DNA from: Verrucomicrobiota bacterium
GTDB lineage: Bacteria > Verrucomicrobiota > Kiritimatiellia > CAIQIC01 > Lenti-01
Assembly (NCBI GenBank): GCA_031262805.1
Contig: JAISGX010000099.1
Span: forward strand, 1-38,914
Direction of reading: 5' to 3'
DNA: 38,914 bases
Numbering within the stretch: position 1 is the first letter of the stretch; each line of letters starts with the position of its first letter. A program made the position numbers and the translations under genes. A model generated the notes under the pieces. That model searched no databases and had not been told where the DNA came from. It was given only the letters and a program-made list of their open reading frames with translations. Shown here piece by piece: positions 1 through 11,363 of this stretch.

Positions 1-215
1 GTTCGAAACGCCGCTCCCACCCCCCGATTCCCCGGATGCGACACCACAAAGGCCCCCGCCCCCCGTGCCAGTTCCGCCGTGCGGTCTGTGGAGCCGTCAT
101 CCACCACCAGCTTCACCACCTCATCCACATCGGGCAGCGAATCCGGCAACCGCTCCAACACATGGGCAATGGACGCCTCTTCATTCAACGCGGGAAGTTG
201 GATCACTAATTTCAT
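1..215 (-). CDS. Glycosyltransferase family 2 N-terminus (truncated by window edge)
   Basis: Reverse-strand translation from ATG at 215 reads MKLVIQLPALNEEASIAHVLERLPDSLPDVDEVVKLVVDDGSTDRTAELARGAGAFVVSHPGNRGVGAAF, a typical GT2 start with a DDGSTD motif. Confidence 0.85.
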   Translation of the reverse strand, partial: MKLVIQLPALNEEASIAHVLERLPDSLPDVDEVVKLVVDDGSTDRTAELARGAGAFVVSHPGNRGVGAAFR

Positions 216-450
216 GCGCACCTGTCCGAATGGGGTTCAGCCTTTTTCACTTGGGCATCATAACCGCCCCAACGCTCCCCGTGCAATCTTTATGGCACAA
301 CCGGATGATCCTTAAGGATAAACCCGCCGTCACTTTTTGAAATCTGGATTCAAGGAATGCGTCCAATCCTCCTCGATGTTCCGAGATTGGGGAGCATGTG
401 GGCCGAGATGCCAGCATAATGTAGAGCCATGGACTACGTTTTTTCAGGCG

Positions 451-990
451 TCAAAACGGTGGAATGGCTTCCCGGCGGCGGTGTTCTTCTGTTTTTTCAT
501 ATGCATCGCGGTATCGCCCAGCGGCGGGAGTTTCCAGCGTGAGGGAGGTGTGCAGGGGATTATTGAACCAAGCCGTCATGCCTTTGGTGTTGCGCCAGCT
601 TTTCGGCCGGACGAGCAGGTTTCGGGCACGTTCCAGCAGGTGGGCTTCCGAGGAATCCACTTGCTCCCAACGGCCGCGGCGGCCTTCGGCTTTCAGGATG
701 ACGGCGAGTTCGTCCTCCCCAATGGCTTGATGGCTCGCCTTGCTGTAGCGAATCACGGCGGCGCGGCCGCGAACAAAGGACAAGCGGAGGGTCCAACCGT
801 CGTAGGCATAGGTGCGGTCGGGAAGAGCGGGCAGGAGGGAATGGACGGAATCGTTGGTGGAGGAGGGTGGGCCGTAGCGGGCGTCGTTCTGCGCCACCGT
901 TTCATACAGCCGGGCAGGGGCGGAGCAGGCGGCGGCGAAGCAGAGCACGGCCCAAACGCGGAAAAGGCGGGTTTTCGATGGAAACGTCAT
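451..990 (-). CDS. Hypothetical secreted protein / possible lipoprotein (an upstream start at 1131 is also open)
   Basis: ORF with MTFPSKTRLFRVWAVLCFAAACSAPARL, which looks like a signal peptide with a lipobox. No family recognised. Confidence 0.5.
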   Translation of the reverse strand: MTFPSKTRLFRVWAVLCFAAACSAPARLYETVAQNDARYGPPSSTNDSVHSLLPALPDRTYAYDGWTLRLSFVRGRAAVIRYSKASHQAIGEDELAVILKAEGRRGRWEQVDSSEAHLLERARNLLVRPKSWRNTKGMTAWFNNPLHTSLTLETPAAGRYRDAYEKTEEHRRREAIPPF

Positions 991-1161
991 GCCCCGAGCT
1001 TTCCTTTGGCCACCCCTGGCCCCGACGGAGCAATCCGCATGAGCATCCACCCGTCTTGCGCACGGGAAGGTCCAATATGCCACGGCGATGTTCCAGAGCG
1101 CGGCGGCCGGAAAAAGAATTCGGTTGAGCATCGCGGCGCCTCCTGCCTGCCTTGAGGACGG

Positions 1162-2859
<1,698 letters not shown>

Positions 2860-2917
2860 CTATATCAAAGCACGAAGCGAACGGTTTTTCAAGCGGTGGG
2901 TTGGCGAAGGCGGAAAC

Positions 2918-2950
2918 GAAAAACGCCCCGCCGGGAAGGACGGGGCGTTT
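2918..2950 (-). terminator. Intrinsic terminator downstream of the phosphofructokinase gene
   Basis: Perfect inverted repeat AAACGCCCCG..CGGGGCGTTT (2921-2950). On the minus strand it runs into a T-rich tract. Confidence 0.7.
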
Positions 2951-2966
2951 GGAAGGCGGGTAGCCT

Positions 2967-4184
2967 TTATTTTTTGGCTTTCACGCGTTTGAAACGGCCG
3001 ATCTTCGGCAACTTGCCGACGATGGGCGCGGCATAGTTGAGGAAGGCCTTGGTGACATCGCAACCGTTCTTGGCAATGAAGTTGTCGGGCATGTGGCGCG
3101 TTTCCTTGGCGACGTTGCACAGGGGCACGCGCTCAAAATACACTTGGTATTTCGCGCCTTTTTTGCGGCGGATGGCGATGGAACCGTCGATGTCGGCGCC
3201 AACGGCGCATTTGACGGCTTCACGGCCCACGGCAAAGGCTTCCTTGGCGTCATTCTCGGAGACCACGCCCGGGAAGGAGCGCTGGAGATAGCCGAAGGTA
3301 TCGGCGCGCACGCGGGAAATATCGGTCTTCTGCTTGATCAGGCCGACGAGGAAATCGCCGAGGATGCCGGTGCCGGAGAGCTGCACATTGCCGTGGCTGT
3401 CCACTTCTTTGGTGTAGGCGGCGGCGATGGGCGTTCCGGCGGCATCCACGATGCCTTCGGAAACGGCGACGACGCAACGGCCATATTTCTTGTATTGCGC
3501 CTGCACCTGAGCGGCGAACTGCGTGACGTCAAAGGCCCGTTCGGGAAGGTAGATGAGGTGCGGACCTGCGCCGGGATAGGTTCGGGCCAGGGCGGAGGCG
3601 GCGGTCAGGAAGCCGGCGTGGCGGCCCATGATGACGTTGATTTTCACCCCGGGCAGGGCGGCGTTGTCCAAGTCGTCGCCCATGAAGGCCTGGGCCACGA
3701 ACTTGGCGCTACTGGCGAAACCGGGGGTGTGGTCATTTTCGCGAAGGTCGTTGTCCACGGTTTTGGGGATGTGGAAGCAGTGCAGTTCGTAATCGGCTTC
3801 TTTGGCTTCCTCGTTGATGATGTGGGCGGTTTCGGCGGAGTCGTTGCCGCCGATATAGAAGAAGTAGCGGACATTGTATTTCTGCAACTTTTCAAAAATC
3901 TTCTGGCAGTCTTCCTTGGTGGGCTTTTTCCGGACGGAGCCCAAGGCGGAGGAGGGAGTGGCGGCGACGGCTTTGAGGGTTTCGAGACTTTCGCGGCCCA
4001 GATCAATCAGATCCTCCCCCAGAATACCTTTAATGCCGTGCAGGGCGCCGAAGATCTTTTGGATTTGCTTGTGCTTGCGGGCTTCCATAACGGCGCCGAT
4101 CAGGCTTTGGTTGATCACCACCGTGGGACCGCCGCTCTGGGCGATGAGCATATTGCCGACGATTTTTTTGTACTTCTTAGCCAT
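2967..4184 (-). CDS. 6-phosphofructokinase, PPi-dependent type
   Basis: MLIAQSGGPTVVINQSLIGAV, FFYIGGNDSAETAHII and IPKTVDNDL. The PKTxDND lysine motif is typical of PPi-PFK, whereas ATP-PFK has PGTIDND. Confidence 0.92.
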   Translation of the reverse strand: MAKKYKKIVGNMLIAQSGGPTVVINQSLIGAVMEARKHKQIQKIFGALHGIKGILGEDLIDLGRESLETLKAVAATPSSALGSVRKKPTKEDCQKIFEKLQKYNVRYFFYIGGNDSAETAHIINEEAKEADYELHCFHIPKTVDNDLRENDHTPGFASSAKFVAQAFMGDDLDNAALPGVKINVIMGRHAGFLTAASALARTYPGAGPHLIYLPERAFDVTQFAAQVQAQYKKYGRCVVAVSEGIVDAAGTPIAAAYTKEVDSHGNVQLSGTGILGDFLVGLIKQKTDISRVRADTFGYLQRSFPGVVSENDAKEAFAVGREAVKCAVGADIDGSIAIRRKKGAKYQVYFERVPLCNVAKETRHMPDNFIAKNGCDVTKAFLNYAAPIVGKLPKIGRFKRVKAKK

Positions 4185-4289
4185 AAAACGTTTTTCCTTT
4201 TCGTGGGGGGTTCATGCCACGGGGGCGAATAGAAGCAAAAATTCCGCAGTTTTTGCAAGTGGTTTGTGCACCGGGACGGATTTTCCGCT

Positions 4290-4970
4290 CTAGCGTTTCC
4301 GGTTCCAGGCGGCGGAGTGATATTTCTGGAGAAGGCTGGGTGGAACATCCGGGGCTGGCGCCTCCCGCCACCGGGAAATCCCCCATTCCTGGGCAATGGC
4401 TTCCGCCATGGCGGCTTCCGTTTCCTCTGCACCCGAGCGGATGCCGGGCGCCTGAAGGGATCCTTGGTATAGGGCCGCCGGGCCCATCCGACGCAACGCC
4501 CCACCTAGGATTTTACGACCGGCGGCCATCAGATCCATCGCCACCGGCCGGACAAAGCACTGCGAGGCGCCTTCCGGCCCGTTCGGGGCGAGCTGACCGG
4601 TGGGACCGTAGGCCTCGGTGGAAAGGCCGCACCGGCACAGGGCGCCCTGAACGGCGCCATGCAGTCGGGCATAGAGGGTTTTTGGGCGCCAGCCGCCTTC
4701 CAGCGGAATCACGCAGGAAAAGGTCATATCGGTTTCGTGAAGGACCACGCCGCCGCCGGTCGGCCGACGGACGGCCTGGGCATGCAACTCCGGCGGAAGG
4801 GTCCGAAGGACATCCGCCCAAGCCTGGGCATAGCCGAAGGTGGCGCCCCGCCCCCCCCACCGATAAAACCGCAGGCAAAAGGCGGCGGGCGCGGTGCGGG
4901 CCACGGCTTCATCCACCGCCATCTGGGTGAAGACATCCGCTTCTGGAAATGAAATCCGCCAACCGTCCAT
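4290..4970 (-). CDS. Lipoate--protein ligase A family (BPL/LplA) protein
   Basis: MDGWRISFPEADVFTQMAVDEAVA..LRFYRWGGRGATFGYAQ..AVRRPTGGGVVLHETDMTFSCVIP; RRPTGGG is the LplA-family signature. Confidence 0.85.
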   Translation of the reverse strand: MDGWRISFPEADVFTQMAVDEAVARTAPAAFCLRFYRWGGRGATFGYAQAWADVLRTLPPELHAQAVRRPTGGGVVLHETDMTFSCVIPLEGGWRPKTLYARLHGAVQGALCRCGLSTEAYGPTGQLAPNGPEGASQCFVRPVAMDLMAAGRKILGGALRRMGPAALYQGSLQAPGIRSGAEETEAAMAEAIAQEWGISRWREAPAPDVPPSLLQKYHSAAWNRKR

Positions 4971-5126
4971 GGCGGCAGACATAGCCCACACAGCGGAAAA
5001 AGTACAGGCGGAAACCGGAGTGGACCGGAAAAGACGGGTCAACTTTTTACTGGCGGAAAGTGTAGCGTTTCGTCATAGTTCAGCCCGTCTTACGGTGCAG
5101 GTTCCCCGTCTTCAAACGGAGCAAGG

Positions 5127-6032
5127 ATGGTTATGGTTAGGAAATGGATGCAGATTGCAGGAGCACTTCTGGCAGGTGTGGTGGCCACCTTGCTGGTTTC
5201 GTGCGCCCCAAAAACGGAGCAGGCGCAGGGAGATGCGGCCTCCTTGGTGAGGAATGCATGGATGGCGTACCGCTTGGGCGAGTATCAGAATGCCATCCAG
5301 GATTTCACGACCGTCCGAAGCATGACGGAAAAGGGATCGGACGAGTGGGCCATGGCAACCTACGGCCTGGGCATCACGTGGGACCTCCGGCGGCCCGGCG
5401 AAAATCCGCGCCTGGCCACCCAGCTCTATCATGAGGTGCTCAACGCCGCCGCCGACGCCCCCATTGCCCCCTGGGCGGAATTAGCCTTGGCCCGCCAGCT
5501 GCACCTGGTGCCGGTGGGGCAGGAGCCGGATTATGACGCGGTGAATGCCGCCTATCAAAAAATTGTCGATACCTATCCGGACCATTTGGCCGCGAAGGAG
5601 GCCTTTTTATACCTCGAAAGCATCCAACTGGCCAAACTGGAGCCGGTCTCCTCCAAGGCTTCGGCGGAACGCCTCTTGAACTTCATCCGGCAGGACCCAG
5701 GCAAAGCGGAATTCGTCGGCCCGGCCTATTCCCTACTGTCCGTCGCCTATGTCACGCTGGATGACCAAGAAAACCGCCTGCATGTGGAGCAGGAAGCCTT
5801 CGAGCACACGGAAACAGACCCCACCGACCCGTCGGTGGAATTTGCCTGGGCGTATTGGAACCTAGCGACGATTGCCGAATTCGAGGTGGGCGATTTCGAC
5901 CTGGCCCGTTCGTATTACACGGCCCTGATTAAGGAGTATCCCAACGACATCCGCGTCCATGGCAGCAAACAGGCGCTCAAACGCATGGACGCGCTGGAGG
6001 CCAGGCTGCTGGCGGAAGAGGAGGAACGGTAG
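5127..6032 (+). CDS. Tetratricopeptide-repeat lipoprotein
   Basis: Signal peptide with lipobox (LLVSCAPK) and TPR-like helical repeats (WMAYRLGEYQNAIQDFTTV; DFDLARSYYTALIKEYPND). Confidence 0.7.
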   Translation: MVMVRKWMQIAGALLAGVVATLLVSCAPKTEQAQGDAASLVRNAWMAYRLGEYQNAIQDFTTVRSMTEKGSDEWAMATYGLGITWDLRRPGENPRLATQLYHEVLNAAADAPIAPWAELALARQLHLVPVGQEPDYDAVNAAYQKIVDTYPDHLAAKEAFLYLESIQLAKLEPVSSKASAERLLNFIRQDPGKAEFVGPAYSLLSVAYVTLDDQENRLHVEQEAFEHTETDPTDPSVEFAWAYWNLATIAEFEVGDFDLARSYYTALIKEYPNDIRVHGSKQALKRMDALEARLLAEEEER

Positions 6033-6034
6033 CC

Positions 6035-7846
6035 ATGTCTGTCCCCAAAAAACTGTTTTCGTTCATCCAGACCTATTTTGCTCTGCTTGTTGTGGTGGCC
6101 GTGTATGTCTGGTCCGTGTTCGTCATCATTACCTACCGCGCCCAGGAAGCCCCGCCGGAGGCCATTGTCATCCGCCTGGGCCACTGGCAGCTGGAGGCCA
6201 GCGTGCGGGAAGCCGTGGATGAAATGGCGGAGAAATACCGTGCGATGCACCCCAACGTCATCATCATCCAGGACGCCATTCCGGAAAGCACCTACGGCCA
6301 GTGGGTCAGCACCCAGCTGATGGGCGGCACCGCCCCCGACCTCCTGCAGGTGGGCGCACAGCTTCCGGCTAACATCTGGCTGTCCTATTACAACCGCTAT
6401 TTCCAACCGCTGTCCCGCTATGTCTACAACCCGAACCCCTACAACGCAGGCACCGAGCTGGCCGACACGCCCCTACGCCAGACATACAAAGACGGCATGA
6501 AAACCGCCTATGTGCCGGAAATGCAGGAATATCTCTCCATTCCGCTGACCTTATTCGGCACGCGAATCCTCTACAACAAGACCTTGCTAAAGGAAATTAC
6601 CGGCCTGGAGGAAGCGCCGCTGAACTACCGCGACTTCCTGGCCGTCTGCGCCCAAATCGCCAGCACCACCAATCCCGTGGATGGCACCCCCTACATTCCC
6701 ATTGCCGGCTCGGCCTATCATTTCGGCTTCTGGGATTCCATGATGTTCGCGCCCGTCACCTACGGCGCCTTGCGCCGGGCGGATTTCAACCGCGACGGTT
6801 TTGTGGGCAACGATGAAACCTTCGTGGCCTTCAAAACCGGATTGCTGGATTTCCATTATCCCCCCGTGGCGGGCTGGCTCAAGATGATCCGCGAAGTGAC
6901 GGACCATTTCCAAACCGGCTATACCGGCCTAGGCCGCGATGAGGCCGTCTTCCTCTTCGCTCAGCAGCGCGCCGTCTTCATGACCACGGGCACGTGGGAT
7001 GCCGGTTCGCTCCTCGCCCAGGCCGAGGGCCAGTTTGAGGTGGGCATCATGGATTTCCCGCTACCGGCGAATGACGATCCGTATTACGGCGGCGTGGTGG
7101 AAGGCCGGATCTATGAAACCCCCGGCGTCGGCTTCCAGTTCGCCATCACCCGCGCCTCCAAGCACTTCGATGTGGCGTTGGATTTCCTCATGTTCCTCTC
7201 CTCCCAGAAGGGCAACGAGGAACTCAACGGCATCATCGGCTGGATTCCGGCCATCAAAGGCACGGAGATCATCCCCCTGCTGCAAGCCTTTGAGCCCCAT
7301 CTGGAAGGCGTCTACAACAACGTCAACTTCGCCCTCGGCGGCAACACCACCATCAAATGGGGCCAAGAGTTCGATTTGTACAAGGTCAACCAGCTTTCCT
7401 TTGAAGATCTGGCGGGGCGCTTCACCCGGTATTACCTCGAAAACGGCTTGAAGGACTTTCTGGAGCAGCAGCGCGACTGGCGCCGCGGCATGCAGCGCAA
7501 TGAGCAGTATCTCGCCGGCATCCGCGGCCGGGCCATCCTGGCGGATCTGGCGATGGAACAAGCCGGAACCCCGGAGGAACGCGCCGCCGCCGAGCTGGAT
7601 TCCGAATCCTCCTGGGTGCGCTACCGCGCCATCACCTCCGCCCGGCAAATCTGGGGGGAATTGAACCACGCCCGCCAGATGGACCTGGTGAATCAAACGG
7701 AGTTGCCCGAGGATTTCGTCGGTCCCTATGAATACTCCGAGCGCGTGATGGAGAAAATCCGCCGTCGCCTGCGCGAGCAGAAAGCGGCGGAGACCCGGCT
7801 GGCGAAGGAGCCGCCGGACGATCCTCCACCGGCCGAATCCCCTTGA
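6035..7846 (+). CDS. Extracellular solute-binding protein of a sugar ABC transporter (apparently membrane-anchored)
   Basis: Family 1 SBP pattern (RAMHPNVIIIQDAIPESTYGQWVSTQLMGGTAPDLLQVG; MTTGTWDAGSLLAQAEGQFEVGIMDFPLP). N-terminal TM helix without a lipobox. Confidence 0.88.
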   Translation: MSVPKKLFSFIQTYFALLVVVAVYVWSVFVIITYRAQEAPPEAIVIRLGHWQLEASVREAVDEMAEKYRAMHPNVIIIQDAIPESTYGQWVSTQLMGGTAPDLLQVGAQLPANIWLSYYNRYFQPLSRYVYNPNPYNAGTELADTPLRQTYKDGMKTAYVPEMQEYLSIPLTLFGTRILYNKTLLKEITGLEEAPLNYRDFLAVCAQIASTTNPVDGTPYIPIAGSAYHFGFWDSMMFAPVTYGALRRADFNRDGFVGNDETFVAFKTGLLDFHYPPVAGWLKMIREVTDHFQTGYTGLGRDEAVFLFAQQRAVFMTTGTWDAGSLLAQAEGQFEVGIMDFPLPANDDPYYGGVVEGRIYETPGVGFQFAITRASKHFDVALDFLMFLSSQKGNEELNGIIGWIPAIKGTEIIPLLQAFEPHLEGVYNNVNFALGGNTTIKWGQEFDLYKVNQLSFEDLAGRFTRYYLENGLKDFLEQQRDWRRGMQRNEQYLAGIRGRAILADLAMEQAGTPEERAAAELDSESSWVRYRAITSARQIWGELNHARQMDLVNQTELPEDFVGPYEYSERVMEKIRRRLREQKAAETRLAKEPPDDPPPAESP

Positions 7847-7892
7847 TCCCCGATGACCCAACCCCATCCACCTGTGAACTGAGCGGAGCGAT

Positions 7893-10769
7893 ATGCAACC
7901 GAAATCTGTACAACCGAACCAACTCAAGCACCATTGGGAAATTTATTTTTTCATCATTCCCACGCTGATCCTCATTGCCCTCTTCCAGTACTACCCCGCC
8001 AGCTCCGGAATCTTCCACTCCCTGTTCCGCTGGAACGGATCGGACATTTCCGAATTCGTCGGCTTCGCCAACTATGTGGACCTGCTCAAAACGATGGAAT
8101 TCTGGAATTCCTTCAAGCTGGCCTTCATTCTCGGCTTCTGGAACGTCATCAAGATGATTCCCGCTCTGCTGGTCGCCGTTTGCATTCACCGGTGCGTCTC
8201 CACCAAAATGCAGTTTTTCTACCGCACACTCTTCGTCGTGCCCATGGTGATCCCCGGCCTGATCACCGTGCTGATCTGGCGGTCCTTCTTCTTCGAGGCC
8301 ACCTCGGGATATTTGAACCAGTTTCTGGATTGGTCCGGCCTGATGACGGCCCTCCAGAATGCCGGCATGTTCGTGACCGCCAAGCTGGCGGATCCGGCCG
8401 ACGGCGGAGTCGCCATCGGTAGCCTTGCACGCTCCTTTTTCGAGACGTTCGACTGGATCACCGCCTTCAAGCCTGGAACCACCCCCGCCTGGCTCGGAGA
8501 TCCAAAGCTGATCATCATCGCCTGCGTGGTCTGGGGCTTCCCCTGGGTGGGTTCCTTCGCCGTGCTGACCCATCTGGCCAAACTGCAGAACATTTCCAAG
8601 GATGTCTATGAAGCCGCCGACATCGACGGAGCCACCTGGTGGTCCCGCTTCACCAAGATCGAACTGCCCCTGCTGATGGGCTCCATCTATCTTCTGCTGG
8701 TGTTTGCCATCATCGACACCATCAAAGACGCCGGCATGATCATGGCCCTCGCCGGCATCACCGGCGGTCCCGGCGGACGGGCCACCGTCCCCGCCCTCTT
8801 CATGTTGCGCAAGGCCTTCATGGACCAGCAGATGGGCTATGCCTGCGCCGTCGGCATCGTGTTGACCGTGGTGGTGCTGCTACTCCAGAAGATCAGCAAC
8901 ATGTTGCTGAACGCCGAACCCACCGACCGGCCCGGCAAGAGCGCTTGGTTCGGCATCCTTTCCTTCTATGCGTTCATCGAAGGCTATCTGTTCTTCCGGG
9001 GCTATCTCCTGCCGAAAACGGCCACCGTGGCCGTGCTGCTGCTCTTCGTGCTGCGCCTAGCCGTCCAGTTGGGCCTGTTGATCAGCGTGCCCGTGTTGCT
9101 GCGCAAATTCGGCAAGCCCTTCCGTCTCTTGGGCTACACCCTCGCCGTCCTGTGCATCCTCGCCCCCGTCGCGGGCCTGCCGAATCCCGCCGGCATCCAT
9201 TTCCTGTTCTTCGGCTTCGCCCTGCTACTGATGGCCACCGCCGAAATCTTCAAAATGGCCATCGGCGCCATCGGGCTCATCCTCGCCAGCTATGGCATCC
9301 GGACCGGTTCCATCGACATGATGGTGGCCGGCGGAGTCTTCATGGTGCTGGCCACCCCGTGGGACCGCCTGTTCACCCGGATGGACAAAGCCTATCTCGC
9401 CCGCTGTCTGGCCAATCCACAGGCCCCTCCCGGGCAGCATATCGGGTATTATCTCGCCATCGCCCTCTTCCTGTTCGTCTGCTTCCTTCTCTCCCGCACC
9501 AGCGGCGCCCGCTCAGGCATGGGGCCCTTGGCCCTTTCGGCCATCCAGGCCGCCGTCCTCTACGGGCTACATGTCCTCTCCACCCTGCCCTCCACCCGCC
9601 GCTGGATCACGCCGCTGGCCGTGGCCGCCGGCGCCTTCGCCGTGTGGGGCGTGGTCGGCGGGCAGCTTCCACGCGTGCTGCTCGGGCTCTTCGCCCTCGG
9701 TATGTTGTCCACCGCGCCCTTCCGGAGCCTGCTCCTGGCGGGCGGCGCCGCCCTCCTGCTCTCCAACCAGCTCCACGGAACCGGTGGATTCTGGCCCGGC
9801 CTGCTGCTCGTCTTGATCTTTTTCCCATGGAAGGCCCTGTACCTCAAAGCCATCCGCTTCAATCCAGCGGCATACCGCTCCAAGGGGGATTTGTATTCGG
9901 CGGAATCCTTCGCCCTCCGGCAACACGCCGGCTACCGCGCCGCCTCCCTGACGGGCGATTGGGGCCTCCGTTTCAGCAAGCACGCCTTCATCTGGTTCAT
10001 TCTGGCCTTCGCCTTCCTGCCGCTCTACCTCATGCTGATCGTGTCGCTCAAGGACAACAACCAGTTCTACCGCAACCCGACCACCCTCGCCGAGCCCTAC
10101 CACTGGGAAAACTGGAAAACCGCCTGGGAAATGGTCTCCCCCACCGTCGCCAACTCCATTTTCCTCTCCACCACCGCCACGTGCCTGATTGTGCTCTTCG
10201 GATTGGCCGGCGCCTATTTCTTTGCACGCCTGCGCGTGCCCGTTTCCTCCTTCCTGTGGAACGCCCTGCTCTTGCTGATGATGATGCCGATGATCGCCAA
10301 CCTCGTGCCCCTGTTCATCCTCCTGCGCGACATGAACCTGCTCAACACCCTGACCGCCCTGATCCTGGTGGGCGCCTCCGGCGGACAGGCCTTTGCCATC
10401 TTTGTCTTCCGAAACTTCATCTCGGACATTCCACAGGATTTGTTTGAAGCGGCGGAAATCGACGGCGCCAATCATTTCCAACAGCTCAAGCTGGTGGTCA
10501 TTCCGCTCTCCGGTCCCATCATGGGCACTGTGGCCGTCATGCAATTCCTCGGGCAGTGGAACGAATTTGTGCTGCCGCTGATTGTGATGCGCGAACAGGC
10601 CCGCTTGCCCGTAACCGTCCAGCTGATCCGTATGGCTGGTGAATACATCAAGCTGTGGGGTCCCCTCATGGCCGGATATGCCATCGCCTCCATCCCGGTC
10701 ATCATCCTGTTCACCTTCTCCATGAAGCTCTTCGTCCGCGGCCTCACCGAAGGCGCGGTGAAGGGTTGA
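7893..10769 (+). CDS. Fused MalF-MalG-like sugar ABC transporter permease with extra membrane-spanning central region
   Basis: Two EAA loops in one uninterrupted 958-aa ORF: VYEAADIDGATWWSRFTKIELPLL and LFEAAEIDGANHFQQLKLVVIPLSGPI, separated by a long hydrophobic region. Confidence 0.88.
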   Translation: MQPKSVQPNQLKHHWEIYFFIIPTLILIALFQYYPASSGIFHSLFRWNGSDISEFVGFANYVDLLKTMEFWNSFKLAFILGFWNVIKMIPALLVAVCIHRCVSTKMQFFYRTLFVVPMVIPGLITVLIWRSFFFEATSGYLNQFLDWSGLMTALQNAGMFVTAKLADPADGGVAIGSLARSFFETFDWITAFKPGTTPAWLGDPKLIIIACVVWGFPWVGSFAVLTHLAKLQNISKDVYEAADIDGATWWSRFTKIELPLLMGSIYLLLVFAIIDTIKDAGMIMALAGITGGPGGRATVPALFMLRKAFMDQQMGYACAVGIVLTVVVLLLQKISNMLLNAEPTDRPGKSAWFGILSFYAFIEGYLFFRGYLLPKTATVAVLLLFVLRLAVQLGLLISVPVLLRKFGKPFRLLGYTLAVLCILAPVAGLPNPAGIHFLFFGFALLLMATAEIFKMAIGAIGLILASYGIRTGSIDMMVAGGVFMVLATPWDRLFTRMDKAYLARCLANPQAPPGQHIGYYLAIALFLFVCFLLSRTSGARSGMGPLALSAIQAAVLYGLHVLSTLPSTRRWITPLAVAAGAFAVWGVVGGQLPRVLLGLFALGMLSTAPFRSLLLAGGAALLLSNQLHGTGGFWPGLLLVLIFFPWKALYLKAIRFNPAAYRSKGDLYSAESFALRQHAGYRAASLTGDWGLRFSKHAFIWFILAFAFLPLYLMLIVSLKDNNQFYRNPTTLAEPYHWENWKTAWEMVSPTVANSIFLSTTATCLIVLFGLAGAYFFARLRVPVSSFLWNALLLLMMMPMIANLVPLFILLRDMNLLNTLTALILVGASGGQAFAIFVFRNFISDIPQDLFEAAEIDGANHFQQLKLVVIPLSGPIMGTVAVMQFLGQWNEFVLPLIVMREQARLPVTVQLIRMAGEYIKLWGPLMAGYAIASIPVIILFTFSMKLFVRGLTEGAVKG

Positions 10770-10795
10770 GAAAGCCCCGTCGGCCGGACGCCGCG

Positions 10796-10825
10796 TTGAC
10801 ACGCTTCTTTCCCGCGTGATAGGTT
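10796..10825 (+). promoter_or_regulatory. Candidate sigma70-type promoter for the 10831 gene cluster
   Basis: TTGACA (10796-10801), 18-bp spacer, TAGGTT (10820-10825), directly upstream of the ORF. Confidence 0.4.
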
Positions 10826-10830
10826 GAGGC

Positions 10831-11355
10831 ATGCTCAGGCATACTTTCCAGCCATGGCGTTTCCGGAAGACAGGGTTTTTCTTCCATCGAAATGCGCTCC
10901 TGCTCTCGGGTTTGGCGGTCGCCTCCATCCTCTGCGCCCCCGCCGCCGCGCACTCTGAACCCTATGCCTATACCCCCCGCGCACACATTGAAACCGTCGA
11001 AAAAACATTCATCGTCGCCCGGAGCGCCGACATTCCCGGTGCAGGCGTCCGGTTTTTCCAGACCTCGGAACCCCTCAACATCGGCACCGAACGCTTTGAA
11101 ATCCGCTGGTATGCCAACCCGCCTGGAATTCCCCCCGGCGTGGTGGTGATGCTCGAAACCGTGGCCGAGCACCGGCCCTCCGTTAAAAACCACACCGTGC
11201 AGCTTCGCCAAAAATCAGAAGGGCACATCCAGTCGGTGTTCGAGCTCTCCCGGGAGGATATGGCACAAGCCGGGCGGGTCCGGCAATGGCGCGCACGCAT
11301 TATCTGGCGGGGACGCCTTTTGGCTAGCCAAGCTTCCGAAAATTGGGGATACTGA
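10831..11355 (+). CDS. Hypothetical secreted protein
   Basis: ORF with signal-peptide-like start (NALLLSGLAVASILCAPAAAHSEP); compactly linked to downstream genes. Confidence 0.55.
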   Translation: MLRHTFQPWRFRKTGFFFHRNALLLSGLAVASILCAPAAAHSEPYAYTPRAHIETVEKTFIVARSADIPGAGVRFFQTSEPLNIGTERFEIRWYANPPGIPPGVVVMLETVAEHRPSVKNHTVQLRQKSEGHIQSVFELSREDMAQAGRVRQWRARIIWRGRLLASQASENWGY

Positions 11356-11363
11356 GGAATTGT

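Noticed and set aside
337-1155. 272-aa plus-strand ORF opposite the hypothetical gene at 451-990
   Set aside because: Low-complexity G/A-rich translation; the minus-strand ORF has a better signal-peptide-like start. Neither is strongly supported.
3093-4232. 379-aa plus-strand ORF opposite the phosphofructokinase gene
   Set aside because: Glycine/valine-rich shadow ORF antisense to a clearly conserved enzyme; no recognisable family.
8639-10447. 602-aa plus-strand ORF overlapping the permease in another frame
   Set aside because: R/P/H-rich alternate frame of a conserved permease; a by-product of high GC.
9567-10928. 453-aa minus-strand ORF opposite the fused permease
   Set aside because: Low-complexity E/G/Q/H-rich antisense translation, typical of GC-rich codon bias, opposite a strongly supported CDS.
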